Assembly: GCA_965279065.1 (NCBI GenBank)
Contig: OZ257134.1
Span: 2,914,001-2,978,000 of the forward strand
From: JAKAXS01 sp965279065
GTDB lineage: Bacteria > Pseudomonadota > Alphaproteobacteria > Rhizobiales > Hyphomicrobiaceae
Length of the DNA: 64,000 nucleotides
Direction of reading: 5' to 3'
The translations under genes were made by a program, and so were the position numbers. Numbering within the stretch: the stretch's first letter is position 1; each line of letters starts with the position of its first letter. Of the stretch, positions 1-7,748 are shown piece by piece. A model generated the notes under the pieces. The model ran no database searches, had not been told where the DNA came from, and saw only the letters and a program-made list of their open reading frames with translations.

Positions 1-840
1 AGCAATCGCTGCAATCGAACCCGAGTCAATTCCACCGCTCAGGTAGCAACCCACGTCGACATCTGCAACCAATTGTCGATTCACCGCTTGTTGAAAAAGG
101 AAATCGAGTTCCTCATTATATTGTGCGGAACTAAGAGGCTTGTCGGGCTCGTGGAAATCGTAATCCCAATACTGGGTCAGTACCAACTCGGGCTTGGCTC
201 TATTCAAATCGAGAAGCGCATAGTTACCCGCTGGAAGGATCTGGATCCCTTCGATGAGCGTGTGGTCCGAAAAAATATTCTGGAACGTGAAATATTCGAC
301 AAGTGCCCGCTTATTTAACTGACGATCGAACTTTGGTCCTGCCAGGATTGCCTTTTGCTCCGAGCCGAAACGTAGGATATCATCTTGCACAGCATAGTAG
401 AGGGGTTTTACGCCATACCGATCACGTGCAAGTAACAGCGTCTTTTCTTTCCGATCCCAGATTGCAAAGGCAAAAATGCCATTGAAGCGATCAAGTGCTT
501 TGACGCCCCAAGCGCTAATGGAATTTAGTAATACCTCGCTGTCAGTTTGAGAATGAAACAAGTAGCCCTTGGATTCCAGCTCGGTACGCAACTCTCGAAA
601 ATTATAGAGTTCGCCGTTGTAAGACATCACAAAACGCAGATCGGACGAGATCATCGGTTGGTGGCCTGCTGGCGACGGGTCGATGATCGAAAGGCGCCGG
701 TGGCCTAGCCCTGCGTGTTGGTCCGTCCATAGCCCTTCACCGTCTGGACCTCGATGCGCGATCGCATCAGTCATCCGTTTCAGGATGACTGGAGAAATGC
801 CGGCCGATCCGAAATTCACTAGCCCTGCGATACCGCACAT
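1..840 (-). CDS. asnB: Glutamine-hydrolysing asparagine synthetase, N-terminal part (runs off the window)
   Basis: This is a class B asparagine synthetase, which moves amide nitrogen from glutamine to aspartate using ATP. Paralogues of this kind often sit in surface-polysaccharide clusters, where they may amidate sugars. The reading frame starts at an ATG at 838-840 and stays open to the window edge, giving 280 codons. The protein begins MCGIAGLVNF, so Cys2 is the class II glutamine amidotransferase nucleophile. Further on come AHRGPDGEG, the ELYNFREL motif and, near the truncated end, the PP-loop SGGIDSGS that binds ATP. Base composition is visibly more AT-rich than in the genes from about 3.1 kb onward. 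It lies 6 bp after the DegT aminotransferase gene on the same strand. Whether it serves asparagine supply or polysaccharide modification cannot be decided here. Confidence 0.93.
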   Translation of the reverse strand, partial: MCGIAGLVNFGSAGISPVILKRMTDAIAHRGPDGEGLWTDQHAGLGHRRLSIIDPSPAGHQPMISSDLRFVMSYNGELYNFRELRTELESKGYLFHSQTDSEVLLNSISAWGVKALDRFNGIFAFAIWDRKEKTLLLARDRYGVKPLYYAVQDDILRFGSEQKAILAGPKFDRQLNKRALVEYFTFQNIFSDHTLIEGIQILPAGNYALLDLNRAKPELVLTQYWDYDFHEPDKPLSSAQYNEELDFLFQQAVNRQLVADVDVGCYLSGGIDSGSIAAIA

Positions 841-846
841 ATTCCG

Positions 847-1998
847 CTAACCGATCATCTTTATTGCGTTCGCAACGTACCGGAAATCGTCGGCTGTCAT
901 TCGATTGTGCAGCGGAATGGCCATGGAATTGTTGTTACATTTTTGAGCGGTCGGATAGTCCTCCGGTTTGATACCATAACGGTTGCTGTAATAGTGCAGC
1001 ATGTGGACGGCATGCGTCCCTGGGCGTGTGGCAATACCTTGCGCTCCAAGCCTCTCCATGATTTCGTCGCGAGGTGCGGGCGCACTATGCGGGTCGACAT
1101 AACAGACAAATGCTTGCCACCCGTGGCGACATCCATCTGGAGCCTGGGGCAATCGCAACCAAGCGACGTCACGTAACTCCTCAACGTAAAAGCGCGCCCA
1201 CTGATTGCGTTCATCAATCAACCGGTCGAGCTTTCTCAGTTGGACCAGTCCAACTGCGCCCTGCAGATCGGTCATGCGATAGTTGTAACCGAGCAAGTTG
1301 AAACTCGGCAGAATATGGGGCTTAGGGCCGTGATGACGTTGCTCTTCGGAGATCGAGGCTCCGTGGTTGCGCAACTGATTCATTTTCTCAGCGAGTTCAG
1401 CGTCGTCGGTAGTTACCATCCCTCCTTCGCCTGTCGTTATGGATTTTCGTGGGTGAAACGAGAACACTCCAACGTCGCCAAGACATCCCGCCGGCCGGCC
1501 TTGCCAATCGGCTCCAGCTGCACAGGCCGCATCCTCGATTATTTTAACATGCGGGGGCAATTCAGCTCGTAACGCATCAATGTCTAAGCAAAGGCCAAAC
1601 AAATGTACTGCTATCACCGCTCGTGTCCGTTCGGTCACCTTCGACGCGACTTGGGCGGTATCGAGATTGTAGTCTGAACTTTTGACGTCGACAAAAATCG
1701 GAGTTGCGCCACAATACAGGACGACGTTAGCCGTCGCGACCCAGGTAAAGGCTGGCACAATAACCTCGTCGCCTGGTCCAATGCCCAAGGCCGAGAGCGC
1801 CAAGTGCAATCCAGTGGTACAAGACGTCACTGCCAGCGCGCAGGCAACCCGATGACGATTGGCAAATTCCCTTTCGAACGCTGAAACCTTAGGTCCCTGC
1901 GTCAGCCAGCCGGTCAATAGCGGCTCGCGTGTGGCGTGCCACTCCTCTTCACCCGTTACGGGAAGTGAGATCGCAATACTGCGGGTCGTTGCCGTCAC
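847..1998 (-). CDS. DegT/DnrJ/EryC1/StrS family PLP-dependent aminotransferase
   Basis: This 383-residue enzyme belongs to the sugar aminotransferases that convert keto-sugar nucleotides to amino sugars for O-antigen, capsule or exopolysaccharide. The PLP-binding lysine is K185 in FHPRKSITTGEGG, and the PLP-ring aspartate is D156 in IIEDAACA. The substrate-side motif PAFTWVATAN (about 82-91) and the VHLFG segment also fit the family, and the length is typical. Its start overlaps the stop of the upstream epimerase gene by 4 bp (1995-1998), so the two are translationally coupled. With the asparagine synthetase downstream this forms a three-gene polysaccharide unit with lower GC than the rest of the window. 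The exact nucleotide-sugar substrate cannot be read from the sequence. Confidence 0.92.
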   Translation of the reverse strand: MTATTRSIAISLPVTGEEEWHATREPLLTGWLTQGPKVSAFEREFANRHRVACALAVTSCTTGLHLALSALGIGPGDEVIVPAFTWVATANVVLYCGATPIFVDVKSSDYNLDTAQVASKVTERTRAVIAVHLFGLCLDIDALRAELPPHVKIIEDAACAAGADWQGRPAGCLGDVGVFSFHPRKSITTGEGGMVTTDDAELAEKMNQLRNHGASISEEQRHHGPKPHILPSFNLLGYNYRMTDLQGAVGLVQLRKLDRLIDERNQWARFYVEELRDVAWLRLPQAPDGCRHGWQAFVCYVDPHSAPAPRDEIMERLGAQGIATRPGTHAVHMLHYYSNRYGIKPEDYPTAQKCNNNSMAIPLHNRMTADDFRYVANAIKMIG

Positions 1999-2972
1999 TC
2001 TTCACCCTCACTTTGTGCACGCCAGTCGATCAGGCGCTGCAGCCCTGCTCGCAAACCAATATCGCTAGTGAATCTGAGATCTTCCGCTGCCTTCTTAGGG
2101 CAACCGATGCGATTCTGTACGAGCCGCCGGGCATCATCAGCGGAGTATGGCTGGTACTGGACTTGAAGCTCCGAACCCTTCATTTGGAGGATTAGTTCGC
2201 ACAACTCGCGTATAGTAGTCTGTACTCCAGTGCCAACGTTGTAGAATTCGTCATTTGCTTCAGACTTCAGCGCGAGCACATTACTACGCGCGACATCATA
2301 AACCGAAATAAAGTCATAGGCTTGGCTACCATCGCCATTTATCAAGGGCACCTGTTGCGCATCAATCTTGTTTAGCAGGATGGGAATGACACCGGTGTAG
2401 GCAGCCTGTTGATCCTGATGCGGACCGTAAACGTTCATGTAGCGAAGGCCGACGTAACTGAGATTGAAGCGATCGTAGAATGCCCTGCACATCGCTTCGC
2501 CCGCGATTTTTGTCGCTCCATAAAAGTTTCGATTATTGAAGGGGTGAGCTTCTGTCATCGGAACTTCGGCAGCGTCGCCATATACAGAAGCCGACGAAGA
2601 ATAAACTAGACGCTCTACCCTGTGGTTGACGCAGGCTTCGAGCACGTTAAACGTGCCTCCGATGTTGACGTTGAAAGCGGTGCGCGGGTAGTCCTTACAG
2701 TGAAGAAGCCACATTGCCGCCAGATGCACAACACCGTGAACGCCTTTCATAGCGTCGTTCAAAACATCGGTATCGCGGATATCGCCGCCATCGGGAAATA
2801 CTGTGCAGCGCCTGTCCTCAAGTTGGTGGGTTAGATTGCTGTGCTTTCCTCGGGAGAAATTGTCGTAGACGACAACTTCGGCAACGTCCGTCTTCAATAG
2901 TTCTGCGACCACGTGGCTTCCGATGAAGCCTGCACCGCCGATCACCAGGATTTTTTTATTGCTCAGTTCCAT
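1995..2972 (-). CDS. NAD-dependent sugar-nucleotide epimerase/dehydratase
   Basis: An extended short-chain dehydrogenase of 325 residues, of the UDP-glucose 4-epimerase/dehydratase group that interconverts nucleotide sugars for surface polysaccharide. The Rossmann motif GGAGFIGSH lies at 12-20. The catalytic YxxxK pair is Y151/K155 in FYGATK, and the preceding SSSASVYG contains the catalytic serine region. NVNGT-like NVNIGGTFNVLEA and GLRYMNVYGP are typical of the family. It is the first gene of the leftward epimerase-aminotransferase-asnB unit. The 196 bp between it and the MarR gene hold no gene I can support. Substrate specificity (UDP-Glc, UDP-GlcNAc, dTDP-sugar) is not decidable by eye. 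Confidence 0.9.
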   Translation of the reverse strand: MELSNKKILVIGGAGFIGSHVVAELLKTDVAEVVVYDNFSRGKHSNLTHQLEDRRCTVFPDGGDIRDTDVLNDAMKGVHGVVHLAAMWLLHCKDYPRTAFNVNIGGTFNVLEACVNHRVERLVYSSSASVYGDAAEVPMTEAHPFNNRNFYGATKIAGEAMCRAFYDRFNLSYVGLRYMNVYGPHQDQQAAYTGVIPILLNKIDAQQVPLINGDGSQAYDFISVYDVARSNVLALKSEANDEFYNVGTGVQTTIRELCELILQMKGSELQVQYQPYSADDARRLVQNRIGCPKKAAEDLRFTSDIGLRAGLQRLIDWRAQSEGEE

Positions 2973-3168
2973 GTGTGCCGCTTCTCGTTTTGCCGAAGGT
3001 CCAGGGCATATAGCGGCTGCCCAACCCAGTCAGCAACCGTGGCCGGTCCTATATCTCGTTCGGCCCCCAAACAAAAGCGCTGGCATTGGGCGCGCGCCTC
3101 CAGCACTCGCAATGCTGCGTGGCGCCTGCACCAGCTACGTGATGCGTTCCGCCCCTGCGCACTGGTTA

Positions 3169-3600
3169 TTACATCTCAGCGTCGAATTGCTCCAATACGG
3201 AAAGTAGCGCCGGTCGGATTCCTTGCAGTTCCTCGATATGGGCAATCGCCAGCCCCTGTAAGACCTTCTCCGCTTTCCCGGTCAGTCTTACGAGCACCCG
3301 ACGGCCATCGGCCGGATCGTCGGAACGGATGACAAGACCTTGCTTGGCCAGGCGCGTGACCAGTTCGCCGGCCGTGTGATGCCGGATGAGCAATTGCTCC
3401 GACAATTCGAGGATTGTCAGGACATCCCGACCGGTTGCGCCCTTGATCGCCAGCATTGCTTGGTATTGCTGCGGGCTGACGCCTGCCTCCGCTGCGGCTC
3501 TTTCGCTGAAAGCTAGAAACGACCGCAGTGCAAAACGAAATCCGGCCAGGGCTTCGTAGTTCGACTTTTCAAGCGTCATCGGTTTTGCACGTTTGGCCAT
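3169..3600 (-). CDS. MarR family transcriptional regulator
   Basis: A 143-residue winged-helix regulator. The wing signature DPADGRRV (95-102) followed by RLT is characteristic of MarR/SlyA proteins, which bind palindromes as dimers and release them when a ligand or oxidant binds. The recognition-helix region is around residues 58-85 (LTILELSEQL to VTRLAKQG). Like many family members it is divergently transcribed from its likely targets: a short membrane protein gene starts 65 bp away. The palindrome TATCGTATTACGATA lies in between, 15 bp from the marR start codon, so autoregulation is likely. A second, very similar palindrome lies before the truncated hemoglobin gene near 7.7 kb. There are no obvious redox cysteines. 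Confidence 0.9.
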   Translation of the reverse strand: MAKRAKPMTLEKSNYEALAGFRFALRSFLAFSERAAAEAGVSPQQYQAMLAIKGATGRDVLTILELSEQLLIRHHTAGELVTRLAKQGLVIRSDDPADGRRVLVRLTGKAEKVLQGLAIAHIEELQGIRPALLSVLEQFDAEM

Positions 3601-3615
3601 AGTTCCTCTTGTGTT

Positions 3616-3630
3616 TATCGTATTACGATA
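3616..3630. promoter_or_regulatory. Putative MarR operator, palindrome
   Basis: TATCGTATTACGATA is a perfect inverted repeat with 7-bp arms around one central base. It lies in the 65-bp gap between the divergent marR gene and the small membrane protein gene. A close relative, TATCGTTATACGATG, is found at 7690-7704. Size and placement fit a MarR dimer site controlling both divergent promoters; binding is inferred. Confidence 0.55.
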
Positions 3631-3665
3631 TACTCTGGGTCATCGACAAGTTCGGAGGAACGGTC

Positions 3666-3866
3666 ATGGCCAAAGAGCATCCCCACCAATCCCCGTCGAA
3701 CAACGATGTCAACATCACCGCCATCTTCATGATTTGCCTCATAGGCCTGTTGGTCGTTTGGAGCACGGGTGTCAGCGTGCCGCAGTTATGGCGTGACGTG
3801 ATGCAGTCCGTTGGATCCGACGCCACCGCGGTCACCCCGAAGGATGGAGCCCCGCTTCCGCTGTAG
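3666..3866 (+). CDS. Small single-pass membrane protein, unknown function
   Basis: This is a 66-residue protein starting MAKEHPHQ. I chose the ATG at 3666 because the Shine-Dalgarno GGAGGA (3654-3659) sits seven bases before it. An upstream in-frame start at 3609 would put the MarR palindrome inside the gene. One hydrophobic helix is visible (about residues 18-37, ITAIFMICLIGLLVVW), preceded by a polar N-terminus and followed by a short tail. It is the first gene after the putative MarR operator and is followed 39 bp later by the cystathionine gamma-synthase-like gene, so the two probably share a transcript. I do not recognise the family. Confidence 0.65.
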   Translation: MAKEHPHQSPSNNDVNITAIFMICLIGLLVVWSTGVSVPQLWRDVMQSVGSDATAVTPKDGAPLPL

Positions 3867-3905
3867 GTCCGCAGAAGCGGTTGCTCACCAGGAGAAGGAC
3901 GTCGC

Positions 3906-5123
3906 ATGCCCCGCGATAAGGACGCCCGTACGGTCGCCGCTGGCAACGGGATCGCCTCAGACACGGCTTTCGGTGCCGTTACCCCGCCGATCTACCTGTC
4001 CAGCACATTCTCGTTTGCCGGCTACGAACAGAGTCGGGCTCATGACTATTCGCGGACCACCAATCCCAGCCGTGAGATGCTGGCCGACACACTGGCGAAA
4101 CTTGAAGGCGGCGCCGGTGCGGTGGTGGTGTCCTCCGGCATGGCCGCAGTCGATCTCGTGCTCAGCCAATTGGGGAGGTACGACCTGGTTGTTGCCCCCC
4201 ATGATTGTTACGGCGGCACACAGCGGCTCCTCACGAGCCGCGCCGACAGGAAGCAGTTTGAGGTGCTCTTCGTCGACCAGACCGACGAACAGGCCTTCGG
4301 CGAGGCAATGGAGAACTCTCCCGCATTGGTCCTGGTCGAGACGCCGAGCAACCCACTGATGCGCGTCGTGGACATTCGCGCCATCGTTGCGCACGCCAGA
4401 AAGGCGGGCGCAAAAGTAGCCGTCGACAACACCTTCCTGTCGCCCGCCCTGCAACGTCCTATTGCGCTCGGCGCGGATTTTGTCATCCACTCTACGACCA
4501 AGTATCTCAACGGACACTCCGACGTGGTCGGCGGTGCGGTTGTCGCAGCAGAAAAACGTGATGTCGAAGCATGTGCCGAGTGGGCAAATATCACCGGCGT
4601 CACCGGCGCCCCGTTCGATTCCTATCTTACGCTGCGCGGGCTTCGGACGCTGTTCCCTCGCATCGAGCGTCAGCAGGCAAGCGCCTCGGCGGTCGCGGTC
4701 TTCCTGGCCGGCCACCCGCTCGTCAGCGCGGTGCATTACCCCGGCCTTCCCGCCGATCCTGGACATGCCATCGCCAAGGCGCAGCAAGCCGGATTTGGCG
4801 CGATGCTCAGCTTTGAACTCGCCGGCGGCGCCGCTCAGGTTCGAGCTTTCGTCGAGGCGGTGAAGATCTTTACCTTGGCGGAGTCGCTCGGCGGGATTGA
4901 AAGCCTTGTCGCGCATCCGGCCACCATGACCCACGCCAACATGAGCCCAGCAGCACGCCGCGTGGCCGGAATTTCCGACACGCTGTTGAGGCTCTCGATC
5001 GGACTGGAAGCTCAAGACGACCTAATTGCAGATCTGGAAATGGCGCTGTCGGCGGCACAGGCCGTCGACACCAAGGTTTTGCATTTCACGGCAATCGGCA
5101 CGCCGCTGTACGCAGGCGCCTGA
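3906..5123 (+). CDS. Cys/Met metabolism PLP-dependent enzyme (cystathionine gamma-synthase/lyase-like)
   Basis: A 405-residue member of the trans-sulfuration PLP family, the enzymes that make or break cystathionine, homocysteine and related thioethers. The Schiff-base lysine is K199 in HSTTKYLNGHSDVVGG. The cofactor and substrate motifs YSRTTNP (48-54), SSGMAA (76-81), ETPSNP (145-150) and VDNTF (173-177) are all present, so it should be catalytically active. The family's members cannot be told apart reliably by eye; the sequence is closest in feel to MetB/CGS. It follows the small membrane protein of the MarR-controlled unit and precedes another small membrane protein with a strong ribosome-binding site, which suggests a three-gene operon. 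Confidence 0.88.
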   Translation: MPRDKDARTVAAGNGIASDTAFGAVTPPIYLSSTFSFAGYEQSRAHDYSRTTNPSREMLADTLAKLEGGAGAVVVSSGMAAVDLVLSQLGRYDLVVAPHDCYGGTQRLLTSRADRKQFEVLFVDQTDEQAFGEAMENSPALVLVETPSNPLMRVVDIRAIVAHARKAGAKVAVDNTFLSPALQRPIALGADFVIHSTTKYLNGHSDVVGGAVVAAEKRDVEACAEWANITGVTGAPFDSYLTLRGLRTLFPRIERQQASASAVAVFLAGHPLVSAVHYPGLPADPGHAIAKAQQAGFGAMLSFELAGGAAQVRAFVEAVKIFTLAESLGGIESLVAHPATMTHANMSPAARRVAGISDTLLRLSIGLEAQDDLIADLEMALSAAQAVDTKVLHFTAIGTPLYAGA

Positions 5124-5187
5124 TCGATCGGAAATGGCAGGCGATCCGCGCCTACCTATCCACTGCCAGATCGAAGGAGGAAATGCG

Positions 5188-5433
5188 ATGGTCTGGATCG
5201 TGGCCCTGCTTGCCGTGGCAGGCATGCTCGCATTTCTCGGTGCCGCGCAGTCGCACTGGATCGCTCCAGCTGCGCTATTTGCCGTCAGCGCGCCCGTCGT
5301 CATGGTGATGTCGCACCATTTGCCGATCGAACAAACCGCCGCCCATCAATCGGCCATGCTGGCCGGCTACTACGTGGTCTTCGCCATCGGACGCTGGACG
5401 GCGCAGAGAATACTGCACCACTCGCAGGCCTGA
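5188..5433 (+). CDS. Small membrane protein, two helices, unknown function
   Basis: An 81-residue protein starting MVWIVALLAV. The ATG at 5188 is preceded by a strong Shine-Dalgarno AAGGAGG (5174-5180). Two hydrophobic stretches (about 2-17 and 24-42) and a weaker third (about 56-66) suggest an inner-membrane protein. It starts 64 bp after the PLP enzyme and is probably the last gene of the unit behind the MarR operator. I cannot place it in a family. Confidence 0.6.
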   Translation: MVWIVALLAVAGMLAFLGAAQSHWIAPAALFAVSAPVVMVMSHHLPIEQTAAHQSAMLAGYYVVFAIGRWTAQRILHHSQA

Positions 5434-5459
5434 CGTTGAAGTCTAACCGCTACCGGCTC

Positions 5460-5822
5460 TCAGGGCGGCAGAGCCCGAATGGTACCGGTCATATTCGGAT
5501 GGAAGCGGCAGTAGTACGACGTTGTGCCGGATTCCAGGAACGTCCTGCCGGCGGAAGCGCCTGCCCTCAACACAACGTCCCAGGCACCTGAGCTTTCCGT
5601 CGCCGTGTGATCGAGGAAATCGTCGTTCTCCCAGACGACGGTATCCCCTGCGGTGATTGTGATCTCCGCAGGATCAAATGCCATGGCAGTAATCTTGACC
5701 GTGACCGTACTGCCGGCCAGCGCAATGCTCACCGACAGTCCCTCACAAAGCAGAACACCGATCGCAGTAATGACGCCTCTCATGTTCGGGCTATGGAAGC
5801 TTGGAGGCAAGCTGCTCGGCAT
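5460..5822 (-). CDS. Secreted cupredoxin (amicyanin/plastocyanin-like blue copper protein)
   Basis: A small type I copper electron carrier exported to the periplasm. Counting from the start at 5822 it has 120 residues. The first copper ligand is H72 in FLDHTA and the C-terminal loop YYCRFHPNM supplies C105, H108 and M111, the complete His-Cys-His-Met set. A hydrophobic signal segment covers about residues 16-36 and ends in ALAG. An alternative start, M14 at 5783, would remove the 32-bp overlap with the DUF4142 gene upstream and leave a cleaner signal peptide; the choice is open. It may form an operon with the DUF4142 protein and the ECF sigma factor. Its redox partner is not in the window. 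Confidence 0.85.
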   Translation of the reverse strand: MPSSLPPSFHSPNMRGVITAIGVLLCEGLSVSIALAGSTVTVKITAMAFDPAEITITAGDTVVWENDDFLDHTATESSGAWDVVLRAGASAGRTFLESGTTSYYCRFHPNMTGTIRALPP

Positions 5823-6318
5823 GCTGCAGATGGCCTTGGAAGATTTTCAGCCCTGTGTGCAGCAGGCTCTTGAGTTCGGCGTTGGACGAGGCCGGGATGA
5901 GCGTCGCCTCCAGCGCGCCGTTCACCGTTTTGTGGTAGGCCACTTCGTTGTCGACGTAGGCCTTGTCGAAAGCCGCCCCGCTTAGTTTTTCCAACTCGGC
6001 CTGCTTGCTCTGAGCCGCCTTCACCAGCCCCTTGCTGATGTCGTTGTCGACCGGGGTGACGTTCAACCTCTTCACCAGTGCGAGCGCCTTCTCGTTGACC
6101 GCGGTGTGATCGCGGACCATCCCGGTCGCAAACGCGCGCACATGATCGTCCTTTGAAATCTTCAGCGCCAGCTCGGCAGCCTTGACGTCGAGGTCCCCCG
6201 CCGTATAGGCGACGTGCGCGATCTGCGCGTCGGACAGCTTGTCGGCCGCATTGGCGGAATACAAGCCGGTGGACAGAATCACGGCAGCCGAAAGGCTGGT
6301 TCTCAGTCGGTGACGCAT
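5791..6318 (-). CDS. Periplasmic DUF4142 protein
   Basis: A 175-residue exported protein with a clear signal peptide (residues 1-24, ending SANAA). The mature part is helical: it starts KLSDAQIAHVAYTAGDLDV and contains HVRAFATGMVRDHTAVN, the ferritin-like DUF4142 pattern of paired helices with conserved His. DUF4142 proteins in Rhizobiales are commonly stress-induced and lie near ECF sigma factors; their biochemical role is not established. Here the gene lies just downstream of an ECF sigma gene and overlaps the cupredoxin gene, consistent with a small envelope-stress or redox unit. Confidence 0.8.
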   Translation of the reverse strand: MRHRLRTSLSAAVILSTGLYSANAADKLSDAQIAHVAYTAGDLDVKAAELALKISKDDHVRAFATGMVRDHTAVNEKALALVKRLNVTPVDNDISKGLVKAAQSKQAELEKLSGAAFDKAYVDNEVAYHKTVNGALEATLIPASSNAELKSLLHTGLKIFQGHLQHAEQLASKLP

Positions 6319-6402
6319 GGAAACCTCCGTCTCGTCGTTGCCTCTAGTGACGAAGGATTGGATGCAGTCGCCGTCAAAAAGGTTCCCCGCACATTCTCCG
6401 CG

Positions 6403-7077
6403 TCAGCACGATTGACGCAATCGCGCGACCACGGCTTCAGTGAGCCGGTCGCAGCGCCACCCGGCAAAAGGAAAAACATCGCCGATGAGGTCGCCGATGT
6501 GTTCGGCAAGCGATGATCTCAAGAGGGCGCGCGCCCGGTGCAACCGCGTCTTGACCGTCTCCGGCCTGATATCGAGAAGTTGTGCCGTCTCCTGAATACT
6601 CATCCCCTCGATTCCTCGTGCGATCAGAACCCCGCGGTAGTCGTCGGGAAGTTGATCGATCGCCTGCTCCAACAGGATGCACATCTCTCGTTGCGCCATA
6701 GCGCGCTCCGGATCTATTGGCGGACTTGCCTGCATCGGAAACGGAATAACCAGCGCTTGAGATCTGGTCGAAGGATCTGCCGGTGCTTCAACTTTCCTTC
6801 GGCGCCGTTGCAGCGCTTCATTCAGGACGATCCGGCTCAACCAGGTCGCCAACGCGGCATCTTGGCGATACGCACCGATCGCAGCGAATGCCTTGACATA
6901 GGCATCCTGAAGAACATCTTCGGCCTCACTGTCGTCGCGAACCACACTTCTGGCCAGGCGGTACAGACGTCGGTTGTTGGCCCGCATAATAGCCCGGATA
7001 GCCGCTTCCTCCCCAGCCGCGGCTCGGTGGATCAAGTCAGCCTCAGCCGGCGGGACGTGCTCTTGAACCTGGGTCAT
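6403..7077 (-). CDS. ECF-type RNA polymerase sigma factor
   Basis: A two-domain sigma-70 family protein of 224 residues from the ATG at 7077; a TTG 51 bp further upstream is less likely. Region 2 is seen in YRLARSVVRDDSEAEDVLQ with the core-binding DAYVKAF. Region 4 has the helix-turn-helix LDIRPETVKTRLHRARALLR near the C-terminus. The linker contains a proline/alanine-rich segment. No anti-sigma factor gene adjoins it, which is unusual for the classical pairs; the DUF4142 and cupredoxin genes lie immediately downstream and are candidate targets. The extra C-terminal stretch after region 4 (about 30 residues, with a Cys at the very end) might be a regulatory tail. Confidence 0.9.
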   Translation of the reverse strand: MTQVQEHVPPAEADLIHRAAAGEEAAIRAIMRANNRRLYRLARSVVRDDSEAEDVLQDAYVKAFAAIGAYRQDAALATWLSRIVLNEALQRRRRKVEAPADPSTRSQALVIPFPMQASPPIDPERAMAQREMCILLEQAIDQLPDDYRGVLIARGIEGMSIQETAQLLDIRPETVKTRLHRARALLRSSLAEHIGDLIGDVFPFAGWRCDRLTEAVVARLRQSC

Positions 7078-7226
7078 CGTGGTATCTGCCTGAACCAATT
7101 GACAGTCGTTGGATGCTCCGGACGCCAAAAGGTTCCCGGACCCTGTGGGCTGCAGTCATCCTCGCTGTGCAAGGCCGACGCATCGTAATGATGCAAGCCT
7201 CCACGTGACCAAGCCTTGTCTGCGGA

Positions 7227-7655
7227 CTATCTGTTGACGAGCGCCGTCGCCACGGTTCGCAAATGCTGCATCAGCAAATCGCCGGCTTCACCGCCAAGCC
7301 CGATACGCTCAACCGCCATGGACATGCATTGCAGCCATGTATCCTTGGCAGCCGCATCGATGTCGACGTGCTCGTGCATCTTTCGGATGTCTGAATGCCC
7401 GTACCTCTCCACGTAGAGAGGCGGCCCACCCAGGAATCCGCTCATGAAGTTGAACTGCTCTTCGCGAGAATGCGCCACGCCGTGCCCACGCATATGTAGC
7501 AGGAGCAGATCCTGACCTGCAGGTTCGTGCTCAATGATATCATAGAAGGCAGTGACCAAGGCCCTCAACACCGACTCACCGCCGATCCTGTGATACAGGA
7601 CGGACTTGGTTCGTGTTGGCGTTGGCGCAGAGAACCGCAATTCGTCGTCCAGCAC
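7227..7655 (-). CDS. Group II truncated hemoglobin (trHbO-like)
   Basis: A small heme protein of about 142 residues, of the group II truncated globins that bind oxygen or NO and are linked to oxidative and nitrosative stress. The diagnostic run FLGGPPLYVERYGH, followed by IRKMHEHV with the proximal-His region and then DTWLQCM, matches that group. I prefer the GTG at 7655, which has AAGGGA about nine bases upstream; a TTG at 7685 would add ten residues. A palindrome resembling the MarR site near 3.6 kb lies 35-50 bp before this start. That is the main hint that the globin belongs to the same regulon. Confidence 0.85.
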   Translation of the reverse strand: MLDDELRFSAPTPTRTKSVLYHRIGGESVLRALVTAFYDIIEHEPAGQDLLLLHMRGHGVAHSREEQFNFMSGFLGGPPLYVERYGHSDIRKMHEHVDIDAAAKDTWLQCMSMAVERIGLGGEAGDLLMQHLRTVATALVNR

Positions 7656-7689
7656 CGGCTGGCATCCCTTGCTACGAAGGAGCAATATA

Positions 7690-7704
7690 TATCGTTATAC
7701 GATG
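7690..7704. promoter_or_regulatory. Putative MarR operator upstream of truncated hemoglobin
   Basis: TATCGTTATACGATG contains the inverted repeat ATCGT-tat-ACGAT and matches the palindrome between marR and its divergent neighbour (3616-3630) at most positions. It lies directly upstream of the truncated hemoglobin gene, where a repressor would block initiation. Regulation by the MarR protein is inferred from this match alone. Confidence 0.45.
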
Positions 7705-7748
7705 CATTGCAAGGGTTGGGCTTACTTGGTCCGCCACCCACTGACCCG

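Noticed and set aside
3640..3905. SAM or other riboswitch in front of the Cys/Met PLP enzyme
   Set aside because: The leader is occupied by a short gene with a good ribosome-binding site and shows no SAM-I/II-like conserved core.
3957..5015. Open frame of about 352 codons antisense to the Cys/Met PLP enzyme
   Set aside because: The sense strand has all PLP motifs; the antisense product looks random.
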